Source of the DNA: Taurinivorans muris
GTDB lineage: Bacteria > Desulfobacterota > Desulfovibrionia > Desulfovibrionales > Desulfovibrionaceae
Assembly: GCF_025232395.1 (NCBI RefSeq)
Contig: NZ_CP065938.1
Location: 248,001 to 312,000 of the forward strand
Reading direction: 5' to 3'
DNA: 64,000 nucleotides
A program made the position numbers and the translations under genes. Positions 24,834 through 33,468 of the stretch are shown here, piece after piece; position 1 is the stretch's first letter; every line of letters starts with the position of its first letter. The notes under the pieces were generated by a model. That model saw nothing but the letters and a program-made list of their open reading frames with translations, ran no database searches and was not told the origin of the DNA.

Positions 24834-26063
24834 ATGCATTTATTGACTGTTGACACGCTGGAACAAGCCCAAAATAAGATTTATTCATATTTGGCGAAAA
24901 ATGAATTGAAAACGGAAAAAATCGCTCTTACGCAGGCATTTCAATATATTTTGGCGGAAGATATTCATGCCCCTTTCGCTGTGCCTCATTTTCGGCGTTC
25001 CACTGTTGACGGATACGCGATACATTCCCTTGATACCGTCGGCGCCGGAGAAAGCATTCCCTGCTTTTTGAAAGTCCTTGGCGCGGTTGAAATGGGAGAA
25101 GAAAATCGGTACACGGTCAAGCGCGGCGAATGCGTTTATGTTCCGACCGGCGGCATGCTTCCAAATGGGGCGGACGCAATGCTCATGATTGAATATGCGG
25201 AGAAATTCGGTGAGAATGAAATTGCTTGTTATCAAAATGTGAAGCATAATCAATATGTTGTCGATGTCGGTGAAGATATTCCTGAAAAAAGTTTGGTTTT
25301 GGAAAAAGGCACAATCCTGCGTCCTCATGAAATCGGGGTGCTTGCGTCATTGGGTTTGGCGGAGGTTTTGGTTTATGCAAAGCCTACGGTTGCCATTATT
25401 TCTTTGGGTGATGAAATTTTGCAGGCAGGCGAGCGTTTGGAAGCCGGGAAAATTTATGATGTCAATACCTATGGCTTATATGCCCAAGCTGTGAAATTCG
25501 GTTTTGCCGTGCAGGAATATCATCATGTCAAAGATGATAGGGAAGCTATTTGCCGTATATTGGAAAATGTTGTTCACCATGTTGATATTGTTTGTGTTTC
25601 AGGTGGAAGTTCCCAAGGCGAAAAGGATTTTACGGCAAGTTTGCTCGCCGAAATTTCCACAACTGGTATTTTGACGCACGGCATTGCGGTAAAACCCGGA
25701 AAACCTACAATAACGGCATATGATGAGAAAAATGCTTGCCTTTTGCTCGGTTTGCCAGGACATCCGGTCGCCGCTATGCTTTTATTTGAATTGCTGGCTG
25801 CGCAGGTATATAGAAAACTATGGCAAGTTTCGCCTATTGTGCAGATCACGGCGAAAATGGCGTGTAATTTTCCAAGTGCCGACGGTCGTTTGACGTGTCA
25901 GCTCGTTCAGCTTGAGCGGGAAGGGCATGAATATACCGCAATCCCCATTTTTGGCAAATCCGGTGTTGTTTCTTCGCTTGCAAAGGCGCAGGGCTATATC
26001 CTTGTGGGTATGAACAGTGAAGGCGTAAAAAAAGACGAGCAAGTCTGCGTGTATTTAATATAG
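24834..26063 (+). CDS. moeA: Molybdopterin molybdenumtransferase MoeA
   Basis: Inserts molybdate or tungstate into adenylylated molybdopterin. 409 residues with the family order: the FRRSTVDGYAI segment, VPTGGMLPNGADAM, ISLGDEIL, DVNTYGL, VSGGSSQGEKDFT, GIAVKPGKPT and LLGLPGHPVAAM. AAGAGG precedes ATG 24834. Two moeA-type genes in a row, as here, are seen in organisms handling both Mo and W; which one prefers tungsten is not readable from sequence. Confidence 0.93.
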   Translation: MHLLTVDTLEQAQNKIYSYLAKNELKTEKIALTQAFQYILAEDIHAPFAVPHFRRSTVDGYAIHSLDTVGAGESIPCFLKVLGAVEMGEENRYTVKRGECVYVPTGGMLPNGADAMLMIEYAEKFGENEIACYQNVKHNQYVVDVGEDIPEKSLVLEKGTILRPHEIGVLASLGLAEVLVYAKPTVAIISLGDEILQAGERLEAGKIYDVNTYGLYAQAVKFGFAVQEYHHVKDDREAICRILENVVHHVDIVCVSGGSSQGEKDFTASLLAEISTTGILTHGIAVKPGKPTITAYDEKNACLLLGLPGHPVAAMLLFELLAAQVYRKLWQVSPIVQITAKMACNFPSADGRLTCQLVQLEREGHEYTAIPIFGKSGVVSSLAKAQGYILVGMNSEGVKKDEQVCVYLI

Positions 26064-26070
26064 GTGCGAA

Positions 26071-27984
26071 ATGAAAAAAAGAAATTTATATTTAAATGTC
26101 ATTCCCGTGGAGGAAGCGCTTGACAGCTATCTTTCCGTCGTGAAAAAGCGTGTTCCGCTAAAAACGGAAATTATTCCGGTTGTTCAAGCCTTGGGGCGGG
26201 TGACGGTTTCTGCCGTTTATGCGAAATATAATTCACCGTTATATAATTCTGCGGCAATGGACGGCGTTGCGGTTGTTTCACAAAAAACAAAAGATGCTTG
26301 TGAGCTCAAGCCGCTTGTTTTACAAAAGGAAGATTTTCTTGTTGTGGATACCGGCGACCCTGTCCATGAACCTTTTGATGCTGTGATTATGGCTGAAGAT
26401 TTGATTGAAACGGATGACGGCGGACTGCAAATCACAGAGCCGGCCATGAGCTGGCAGCATATTCGCCCGGTGGGAGAAGATATTGTCGCCCATGAATTGA
26501 TTTTGACAAGCAATCACAAAATCCGCCCTATGGATGTCGGCGTGCTTCTTTCCGGAGGCATTACCGAAATAGAAGTCTATAAACAGGTTAATGTGGCGAT
26601 TTTTGCTACCGGTACGGAAATTATCGAACCTGACCAAAATATTGCCGACGGTGTCATCATTGAATCCAATTCCCGTATGTTTGAGGGCTTGGTTGCGGAA
26701 CAAGGCGCAAAACCTTTCCGCCTCGGAATTTTGCAGGACGATTATGCGCTTATCCGCGATAACGTAAGGGAAGCTTGTGAAAAATTCGATGTTGTTATTG
26801 TCAATGCAGGTTCAAGCGCCGGAACGGAAGATTTCACCGTGCATGTTTTGCGGGAGCTTGGAGAAGTTTTTGTGCACGGGGTTGCCATAAAGCCCGGAAA
26901 GCCCGTTATTTTGGCAATGGTTGGCGATAAGCCGGTTGTCGGTTTGCCCGGTTACCCCGTATCTGCTTATGTTTGTTATCAAAATTTTGTACGTCCTCTT
27001 TTGAACCATTTGCAGAATTTCGCTGAGGAAAATAGGGAAACTGTTCGGGCTTTTCTTTCCAAACGTTTGGTTTCCAGTTTGAAACATAAAGAATATGTGC
27101 GGGTGAAAGTCGGCAAGGTCGATGATAAAATCATTGCGACGCCACTTGCGCGAGGGGCAGGGGCTGCCATGAGCTTGGTGCGTGCCGACGGTTTTTGCAT
27201 TATTGAACAAAATCAGGAAGGATTGGATGCTGGCGACAGCGTGACGGTTGAACTTTGCCGTTCTTTGAAAGAAATTGAAAATACGGTTGTTTCTATCGGC
27301 AGCCATGATTTGATGCTTGATATTTTGGCGGATATGCTTCCTAACAAATATAAAAACATGTATCTTTCAAGCAGTCATGTGGGAAGTTTGGCGGGGCTTA
27401 TGGCTTTGAAACGCGGAGAAGCCCATATGGCTCCCATTCATCTGCTTGATGAAGAAAGCGGAATATACAATATTCCGATGATAAAAAAATTGTTTACAGG
27501 CGGCTGCCGGCAAATGGCTTTGATAAAAGGGGTCAAACGCGTGCAGGGTTTTATTGTTCCCAAAGGAAATCCTGAAAATATTTCCGCAATGAGCGATGTG
27601 GCAAGGTGCCGTTACATAAATAGGCAAAGCGGTGCCGGAACTCGTGTGCTTTTCGATTATTTGCTCAGGAAAAACGGAATTTCTTGCGAACAGGTTAATG
27701 GCTATGATAAAGAGGCTGCAACGCATATGGCGGTTGCTGCATTGGTGCAAAGCGGTGCTGTTGACTGCGGAATGGGTATTGAATCCGCAGCTAGGGCAAT
27801 GAATTTGGATTTTGTGCCGGTAGGCTTTGAAGAATATGATTTTGCCATTGAGCGAAATAATCTTGATTTGCCCCATGTCAAAGCATTCATTGACGTTTTG
27901 AAGAGTGAAGATTTCAAACAAAAAGTAATGCGGTTGGGCGGGTATGAATTTTCCGCTTGCGGCGAAATCGTTTCTGTTTCTTAA
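26071..27984 (+). CDS. MoeA fused to a periplasmic-binding-protein-like domain
   Basis: A 637-residue fusion. Residues 1-405 are a complete MoeA (NSAAMDGVAVVS, ATGTEI, ESNSRMF, VNAGSSAGTEDFT, GVAIKPGKPV, VGLPGYPVSAYV). Residues about 410-637 are a LysR-substrate/PBP-like domain opening VSIGSHDLMLDILADML and containing NRQSGAGTRVLFDYLLRK, as in the ModE-associated and PBP-like molybdate-binding domains. The arrangement is known in sulfate reducers and clostridia. The second domain plausibly senses or holds the oxyanion for insertion (inference). It starts 7 bases after moeA and is the last gene of the locus; no terminator is obvious behind it. Confidence 0.88.
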   Translation: MKKRNLYLNVIPVEEALDSYLSVVKKRVPLKTEIIPVVQALGRVTVSAVYAKYNSPLYNSAAMDGVAVVSQKTKDACELKPLVLQKEDFLVVDTGDPVHEPFDAVIMAEDLIETDDGGLQITEPAMSWQHIRPVGEDIVAHELILTSNHKIRPMDVGVLLSGGITEIEVYKQVNVAIFATGTEIIEPDQNIADGVIIESNSRMFEGLVAEQGAKPFRLGILQDDYALIRDNVREACEKFDVVIVNAGSSAGTEDFTVHVLRELGEVFVHGVAIKPGKPVILAMVGDKPVVGLPGYPVSAYVCYQNFVRPLLNHLQNFAEENRETVRAFLSKRLVSSLKHKEYVRVKVGKVDDKIIATPLARGAGAAMSLVRADGFCIIEQNQEGLDAGDSVTVELCRSLKEIENTVVSIGSHDLMLDILADMLPNKYKNMYLSSSHVGSLAGLMALKRGEAHMAPIHLLDEESGIYNIPMIKKLFTGGCRQMALIKGVKRVQGFIVPKGNPENISAMSDVARCRYINRQSGAGTRVLFDYLLRKNGISCEQVNGYDKEAATHMAVAALVQSGAVDCGMGIESAARAMNLDFVPVGFEEYDFAIERNNLDLPHVKAFIDVLKSEDFKQKVMRLGGYEFSACGEIVSVS

Positions 27985-28135
27985 GACTGCTTGTATAAAA
28001 CTATTTATCATTGCACAAAACAATGTTTTTGGGTTTGAAATTAGTTATAATCGCTTTTAACCGTTTTCATGTTGACGATTAAAATTGCTTGATGGATGTG
28101 CTATAACAATATTTTGGAACAGGCTATTATTTTTC

Positions 28136-28162
28136 TTGACAGCGTTCAAAAAATTGTATAAA
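28136..28162 (+). promoter_or_regulatory. Promoter of tRNA-Ser
   Basis: TTGACA (28136-28141), 15-base spacer, TATAAA (28157-28162), 18 bases before the tRNA. Confidence 0.7.
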
Positions 28163-28180
28163 TAATATTGCTCAATGTGT

Positions 28181-28270
28181 GGAGAGGTGTCCGAGCTGGC
28201 CTAAGGAGCACGATTGGAAATCGTGTGTACTCAAAAGGTACCGGGAGTTCGAATCTCCCCCTCTCCGCCA
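28181..28270 (+). tRNA. tRNA-Ser (GGA)
   Basis: Class II tRNA with long variable arm. The acceptor GGAGAGG pairs with CCTCTCC, discriminator G, encoded CCA. Anticodon stem CACGATT/AATCGTG with GGA at its centre; variable-arm stem around TGTACTCAAAAGGTACC; T arm GGGAG/CTCCC. Confidence 0.95.
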
Positions 28271-28285
28271 GAACAATTTTCAAAG

Positions 28286-28317
28286 AAGCCCTATGTTTTT
28301 CGCATAGGGCCTTTTTT
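28286..28317 (+). terminator. Terminator of tRNA-Ser
   Basis: GCCCTATG / CATAGGGC stem, 7-base loop, then T6. Confidence 0.85.
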
Positions 28318-28324
28318 GTCCGCT

Positions 28325-29040
28325 TTAGCATAAAAAAACACCAGCTAAGCTGGTGGAATGAAAATCTTTAGATACAAGTCTGTCCTCCTTTGATATGTTT
28401 CAATGTGTTAGTCAATCTAAACCAAAGAAGGAAAGTTTTTTATGAATGAGAACCAGAGCTTATCTTATACCAAATGGAATTGCAAATATCATATTGTGTT
28501 TGCACCAAAATTTCGCCGTAAAGAAATTTATCTGAAAATAAAAAGTGATATAGAAAAAATTTTAAGGTAACTTTGTGACCAGAAAAAAAGTAACAATAAT
28601 AGAAGGTGAGATGTATGCAGATCATGTATATATGTTAGCAGCAATTCCTCCAAACGTAAGCGTATCTTCATTCGTGGGCTATGTGAAAGGAAAAAGTGCA
28701 CTGATGATATTTGATAGACATGCAAATCTAAAATATAAATATGGTAACAGACATTTTTGGTGCAGAGGCTATTATGTTGATACCGTAGGATGCAATAAAA
28801 AAAATATCGGAATACATTAGAAATCAATTGAATGAAGATATAATCAATGACCAAATGACATTCAAAGAATATTTTGACCCGCTTACGGGCAGTAAGAATA
28901 ACTAAGGCAATAGGTAAGCTGCTTTAGCAGCAGCTTGTGGATGAAATGCGATTGGCGAACACATTCAAAGCACCTTAAGGCGCAAGCCAGTTCCATGCCC
29001 TTCTAGAGCTTGAGAAAACCACCCGCTCAGCGGGTGGTCA
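28325..29040 (+). mobile_element. Inactive IS200-type element
   Basis: Bounded on the left by a CACCAGC/GCTGGTG hairpin (28339-28355) and on the right by a perfect 9-pair hairpin CCACCCGCT/AGCGGGTGG (29019-29037), the subterminal structures expected of IS200/IS605 elements, with a broken tnpA between. It lies directly behind the tRNA-Ser terminator. No target duplication is expected for this family and none was seen. Exact ends are approximate. Confidence 0.8.
28442..28905 (+). pseudogene. tnpA: IS200 transposase TnpA, inactivated
   Basis: The reading starts well (SLSYTKWNCKYHIVFAPKFRRKEIY) but meets a stop near 28567. The protein continues in another frame from about 28575 (VTIIEGEMYADHVYML ... 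SSFVGYVKGKSALMIFDRH ... HFWCRGYYVDTVG) and shifts again near 28800 to finish YIRNQLNEDIINDQMTFKEYFDPLTGS. In addition, the catalytic HUH pair reads H-V-Y, so the second His is lost. At least two frameshifts plus an active-site change make it non-functional. Confidence 0.9.
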
Positions 29041-29043
29041 TTA

Positions 29044-29448
29044 TTATAGTTTCATTCGTGAAGAAATAATATCAGCGTTTTCTAAAGCATCTTCTAGCCA
29101 CCTTAAAAAATCTCTTAATTTTTCTTCTTGAGCGTGTTGTTCAATTTCTTGCCAGTAATTCTGCCAAAATTCTATTATTTCATTTAGTTCCCTTTGCCAA
29201 CGCTCATCATTTTGTTGTTGTTCCCATGTTCTTTGCAAGAACATAAGAAATTCTAAGTGTTGCTGTTGTTGCTGTTGATTTTCAAAAAATTTTTGTTTCC
29301 TTTGTCTTAAAATTTGTTCATGATTTTGTTTTTCTCTGGCTAACTTTTCATTTTTTAGAATTTTTTGTAATAGTTCGTCATCAGTTTGATTAGAAACATC
29401 ACCTTCTGAAAATAAAGCCAAAACAGCCATTATAATTAACATATCCAT
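29044..29448 (-). CDS. Gln-rich coiled-coil hypothetical protein
   Basis: A 134-residue protein of no recognised family. After a short hydrophobic start (MLIIMAVLALFS, possibly a membrane anchor) it is almost wholly helical, charged and Gln-rich, with ENQQQQQQHLEF in the middle and repeated Trp/Gln (RTWEQQQNDERWQ, FWQNYWQEIEQ). TAGGAT lies 8 bases before the ATG. It sits alone on the - strand between the IS element and the phage remnant, and may be a prophage moron or cargo gene. Composition differs from neighbours. Confidence 0.5.
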   Translation of the reverse strand: MDMLIIMAVLALFSEGDVSNQTDDELLQKILKNEKLAREKQNHEQILRQRKQKFFENQQQQQQHLEFLMFLQRTWEQQQNDERWQRELNEIIEFWQNYWQEIEQHAQEEKLRDFLRWLEDALENADIISSRMKL

Positions 29449-29730
29449 AATTATATCCTATTATGAAAAATAAAGGTTAATACGTCATTGCCTCTGCCAA
29501 TTCTTACTTTTATGGGCTATTCGTCATATCCTCCCTGTAAATATAAAAAGATTTCTCAATCTACTATATACTATTTTTATTTCATTATATGAGTCTAAAA
29601 TAGAAATCACACCAAGATTTGACATTTTTTTGAGAAAAATTTTATTTTTTCAAATTTATTTCACAGTTTTTATACCGTTGCGACAACACCTCAAACTTAT
29701 TGTATTAAATACAAAAAAAACGAGGTGTGT

Positions 29731-31290
29731 ATGTCACAAGGAATATATTTGGCGGACGGCACATTTTTGCCCTTTGTAAGCGAAGATTTGAAAACGGAAA
29801 TTGCCAGCCGTCAGAACGCAAGTTTTTTTAATTATGAATGGTTGGAGCAGCTGCCCGACCCTGACCCCATTTTGCGCAAAACCGGCGATGATGTCAGAGT
29901 TCTGGCGGATTTGTCCGCGGATGAGCAGGTAACAACCGCCATGACCAGCCGCAAAAACCGTGTTTTGAGTTCGCAGGATTATGGGTTTTCCGCTGCGAGT
30001 TTTGACGGTGAAAATGCTTCTGACGCCGCAAGGCTTGTCTTTGATAAGCTGACCAAAGACTTGGAACGCCTGAATATGCGCTCTCTTATTACCTCTATTT
30101 TGGACGCCCCTTTTTATGGCATGACTCCTCTGGAAATCATGTGGGAAGCGTCAGAAAATTGGTGGCACATAAAAGATATAATTGCCCGCCCCTATTATTG
30201 GTTTGCTTTTGATGAAAACAACAAGCCCTTTTTCAAAGGCGACTATTACGGAGCAGTCAAAAAAGATTATCTCCCGGCGGGCAAATTTGTTTTTGCAGTC
30301 TATAATACAAGTTATGACAACCCTTACGGAATCCGTTTATTGTCCCGCTGCTTATGGGCGGTTTCGTTCAAGCACGGCGGAACAAAGTTTTATGCCAAGT
30401 TTATTGAAAAATACGGCTCCCCCTGGGTAATCGGCAAGGCTTCCCAAGGGGCGACAAAGGCGGAAAAAAGAGAAATTGCCGCTAACTTGGCGCGCATGGT
30501 CGAGGACTCCGTCGCCGTTATCCCCAAAGGAGCGGAAGTTGATTTAATTGCTCCTAATGCCAATACAACCACCATGTTTGAGGATTTTCTTGCAAGGCAG
30601 GACAAAACTATTTCAAAAATCCTCATGGGGCAGACCCTCACCCTTGAAATGGAAGGCAAAAACAACAGTCAGGCGGCAGCCACCACCCATGATGATGTGG
30701 CAAAAGGCATAGCGGAAGCGGATAAAGCCCTTGTCTGCGAAACCATGTACGAAATCGCCTGGATTTATACCCTGCTCAATGCGGGCGAACAAGTTCCCGC
30801 GCCGATTTTCTCCTATCAGGAGCCTAAAAATTTGCAGGAGCAGGTACTGCTGGACAAAGATTTACATTCCCTGGGCGTGCGTTTCAATCACCAGCATTTT
30901 GTGAAAGAGTACGGCTTGAAAGCTGATGAATTTACCTTGGTGGAAAATCGGGAGCAATTCAGCAGTCCTGAAAATACTCCTGCTTCATTCTCGGCTGGTG
31001 TGAAAAACAATCATTATAAAGGGGCGGTCAAACACCAGCTTGCTTTTGACAGCGCCTTAAAAGAACTCCTGCCCGAAGCATTGCGGGCAAACCAAAAATT
31101 TTTAGACGAATTATTGCAGGCGGTCAATAACGCCGCTGATTTTGAAGAACTGGAATATGCTTTGATTGAGTTCTTAGGCTCGCAAATGGAAATGTCCGAC
31201 CTTGAGGATTTTCTTGCCCGGGCGCTGACCAAGGCGGAACTCTTTGGTTTTTATTCGATGGATAGGGAACATAATGAAAAGAAAAGTTAA
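29731..31290 (+). CDS. Mu-like phage portal protein (gp29, DUF935)
   Basis: A 519-residue protein of the DUF935/Mu gp29 portal family: opening YLADGTFLPF, LEQLPDPDPILRKTGDD, DEQVTTAMTSRKNRVLS, the aromatic WHIKDIIARPYYWFAFD and KYGSPWVIGKASQGATK. Portals form the DNA gate of the phage head. ATG 29731 is set by GAGGTG. Full-length, but without terminase or tail genes around it, so it belongs to a remnant. The next short ORF overlaps its end. Confidence 0.88.
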   Translation: MSQGIYLADGTFLPFVSEDLKTEIASRQNASFFNYEWLEQLPDPDPILRKTGDDVRVLADLSADEQVTTAMTSRKNRVLSSQDYGFSAASFDGENASDAARLVFDKLTKDLERLNMRSLITSILDAPFYGMTPLEIMWEASENWWHIKDIIARPYYWFAFDENNKPFFKGDYYGAVKKDYLPAGKFVFAVYNTSYDNPYGIRLLSRCLWAVSFKHGGTKFYAKFIEKYGSPWVIGKASQGATKAEKREIAANLARMVEDSVAVIPKGAEVDLIAPNANTTTMFEDFLARQDKTISKILMGQTLTLEMEGKNNSQAAATTHDDVAKGIAEADKALVCETMYEIAWIYTLLNAGEQVPAPIFSYQEPKNLQEQVLLDKDLHSLGVRFNHQHFVKEYGLKADEFTLVENREQFSSPENTPASFSAGVKNNHYKGAVKHQLAFDSALKELLPEALRANQKFLDELLQAVNNAADFEELEYALIEFLGSQMEMSDLEDFLARALTKAELFGFYSMDREHNEKKS

Positions 31291-31432
31291 CATTGTGCAG
31301 GATGCACAAAGCCGCGCAGCGCGAGTGAAGCAAGAACCACGCTTCTTGCAAGCGAGAGCGAGTGTATCACAGGATGTGATACCGAGCGTCATGGAGAAGT
31401 CAGAAGAACAACCTAACAAGGCAGGTAAATAA
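31274..31432 (+). CDS. 52-residue ORF made largely of nested hairpin sequence
   Basis: Short ORF (start ATG 31274, overlapping the portal end; stop one base before gpF). It is basic and low in hydrophobic residues, with no recognised family. Its DNA contains perfect hairpins GCAAGAA/TTCTTGC (31330-31349) and GTATCACA/TGTGATAC (31364-31382), so it may be a palindromic repeat that landed between phage genes and is read through in frame. Translation is plausible by coupling but unproven. Confidence 0.35.
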   Translation: MKRKVNIVQDAQSRAARVKQEPRFLQARASVSQDVIPSVMEKSEEQPNKAGK

Positions 31433-31433
31433 T

Positions 31434-32729
31434 ATGGCTATTACAGTGTTGGGCGAAGGCGCAAATCCCGAAGAAGCCATTGAATACTGGAAATCCAGAA
31501 TACCGATTTCCAATAAGGAAATAGCCGCTCTCACCAAAGAAGCAAAGGAACGCGCCTTTTATGTGGCAGGTCTGGCAAAGCTCGATCAGGTCAATTTAAT
31601 CCATAACGAATTATTGAAAGCCTTGGAAAACGGCACAACGCTAAAAACGTTCAAAGAAAATATTGCGGAAGTCATCAAAAAGCAGGGCTGGGATAAAAGG
31701 CGTATTGAAACGCTTTTTCAAACCAACATGCAGACCGCCTATCAGGCAGGACGCTGGAAAGGCGTTCAAAGAACAAAAAAATACTTGCCGTATCTGGAAT
31801 ATTCCAGCGTGTTGGATACGAGAACCCGTCCCGCCCATTCAGTTCTGCACGGCATAGTTTTTCCCGCTGACCACCCGTTTTGGGACAGCCACTATCCGCC
31901 CAACGGTTTTAACTGCCGCTGCACTGCCGTTCAGCTTTCCGAATATCAGGTGAAAAAAGAGGGCTTGGAGGTTCAGAAAGAACTTCCCAAAAGCTTCGAA
32001 TACACTGACCCGAGAACAGGACTCACCCAAAAAATTGTCAATCCTCAGCCCGATCCGGGTTTTGCAAATAATGTGGGGAAAAATTGGTGCTCCGAATTTA
32101 CGCCGCAGGAAGTTGACCCGAAAAAAGTCAAAGACATAAACGTTACGCCAAAATGCCCAAAAAATAAAAGCAATTTCTCAAGTTTTCATTCAGAGGGTTC
32201 TGACTGTACTCCGCCATTAAAAAATTTACCGAAGAAAAACAGAATACAAATAACAAACAAGGATTTATTGCCTGCAACGCTGAAGGATGAAGAGTATGTT
32301 TTGGCGTTTTTAAATGAGTTCGGGCTGAAAGGGCTGGAAGATTATTTATGGTATAAGCCGAAGTTTTTGTCGTCGGCTCTGCGTATAGACAAGCAGCTCT
32401 TTATAGATAAAGCCACCGGTAAATATAAAGCAAATAAATTTAATCGTGGACAATATATGAAAGTGTTGGCTCAGGTTATTAAAAATCCCTATGAAGTCTG
32501 GCGGGTGCCTGTGCAGTTATCCGGAAAATTCACAGAATCAATACGTCTTATCCGTGTTTTTGATTTGAATGATATGCCTTTCGGCGGATTTTCTGTTTTC
32601 AATCTCATCCATTCGGGAAGATACTGGAGTGGAGCAACAATATTTTCACCTAAGACAATAGATTATTTAGAAAGACAACGACAAGGGATATTACTTTACA
32701 GAGAAGATGGTAAAGGATTTTTACAATAA
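31434..32729 (+). CDS. Mu gpF-like head morphogenesis protein fused to a BECR-type nuclease domain
   Basis: 431 residues in two parts. Residues 1-210 are the phage Mu gpF/SPP1 gp7 minor head protein: RIETLFQTNMQTAYQAGRW, SVLDTRTRPAHSVLHG and the HPFWDSHYPPNGFNCRC metal/Cys motif. Residues about 270-431 are a separate domain opening QITNKDLLPATLKDEEYVLAFL and holding GRYWSGATIFSPKTIDYL. I recognise it as like the phage Barnase-EndoU-ColicinE5/D-RelE nuclease (PBECR) domains fused to such head proteins. RNase activity is inferred from the family. A linker of about 60 Lys/Pro/Ser-rich residues separates them. Confidence 0.8.
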   Translation: MAITVLGEGANPEEAIEYWKSRIPISNKEIAALTKEAKERAFYVAGLAKLDQVNLIHNELLKALENGTTLKTFKENIAEVIKKQGWDKRRIETLFQTNMQTAYQAGRWKGVQRTKKYLPYLEYSSVLDTRTRPAHSVLHGIVFPADHPFWDSHYPPNGFNCRCTAVQLSEYQVKKEGLEVQKELPKSFEYTDPRTGLTQKIVNPQPDPGFANNVGKNWCSEFTPQEVDPKKVKDINVTPKCPKNKSNFSSFHSEGSDCTPPLKNLPKKNRIQITNKDLLPATLKDEEYVLAFLNEFGLKGLEDYLWYKPKFLSSALRIDKQLFIDKATGKYKANKFNRGQYMKVLAQVIKNPYEVWRVPVQLSGKFTESIRLIRVFDLNDMPFGGFSVFNLIHSGRYWSGATIFSPKTIDYLERQRQGILLYREDGKGFLQ

Positions 32730-32876
32730 AAAATGCTTGGTAAGTGTGTGCTTCCAAGCATAGATAACATCCTTCATTACGATCGTGCACACACACGTTC
32801 AGGATTCGCTACCTTTTTTATAATATAATCATTTTTCACAACAAAGTCAAATAAAATCCAAGGAAAAGGAGAACAC

Positions 32877-33305
32877 ATGGAAAAATACACGGCAATCGCA
32901 AAAACAGGCACATTCAGAGACAGCGAAGGACGCAGGCATACCTTCACCAAAGGAGATTTGGAAAAAATTGCCGGCAATTACAATGCGTCGGAAACGGACG
33001 CACCCCTTGTAATCGGGCATGTCAAAAGCGATTCCGCGCCTGCTTACGGCTGGGTGGAAAAACTTTTTTGTGAAAACGACAAACTCTTTGCACAGTTTTC
33101 ATACGTTAGCGACGACGTTAAAAATCTAGTGTATAAAGGGAGTTATAAGAATGTTTCCATGTCCGTTGATATGGAAAATCACCGGCTTCTGCATGTTGCG
33201 CTTTTGGGTGCGGCAGCGCCTGCCATAGACGGATTGGGAGCTATTAATTTGAGCTCTGATAACGGGATAAGCATTTTTAGCAGAGACAGTGAGGGACGAA
33301 AGTGA
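32877..33305 (+). CDS. Mu gpI-like phage protease/scaffold protein, short form
   Basis: 142 residues matching the N-terminal part of Mu-like protease/scaffold proteins: TGTFRDSEGRRHTFTKGDLEKI, the APLVIGHVKSDSAPAYGWVE signature and LLHVALLGAAAPAIDGLGAI. Full-length relatives continue with a helical scaffold, absent here, so it is probably a truncated relic. AAGGAGAA precedes ATG 32877. No further phage genes follow. Confidence 0.72.
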   Translation: MEKYTAIAKTGTFRDSEGRRHTFTKGDLEKIAGNYNASETDAPLVIGHVKSDSAPAYGWVEKLFCENDKLFAQFSYVSDDVKNLVYKGSYKNVSMSVDMENHRLLHVALLGAAAPAIDGLGAINLSSDNGISIFSRDSEGRK

Positions 33306-33403
33306 ATTTTTTTTTGCGGTTAATTAGGGGATGTTTTCACATGTAAAAGATAACCATTATATTATGTGAGCATATTGATTTTTTCAAAAAAAATATGGCA
33401 GAC

Positions 33404-33431
33404 TTGACACTAATATATATTTAGGGATAAT
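33404..33431 (+). promoter_or_regulatory. Promoter of the CRISPR-cas operon
   Basis: TTGACA (33404-33409), 16-base spacer, GATAAT (33426-33431), about 37 bases before the cas6 start. Confidence 0.65.
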
Positions 33432-33468
33432 CTATTAAATGAAATTATAATAATTATGAGGAAGGGGA

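Noticed and set aside
28021-28135. Terminator directly after the moeA-PBP gene
   Set aside because: No stable stem with a T tract could be drawn in this stretch.
33306-33468. Attachment-site repeat of tRNA-Ser at the right end of the phage remnant
   Set aside because: I looked for a copy of the tRNA-Ser 3' end downstream of the remnant and saw none.
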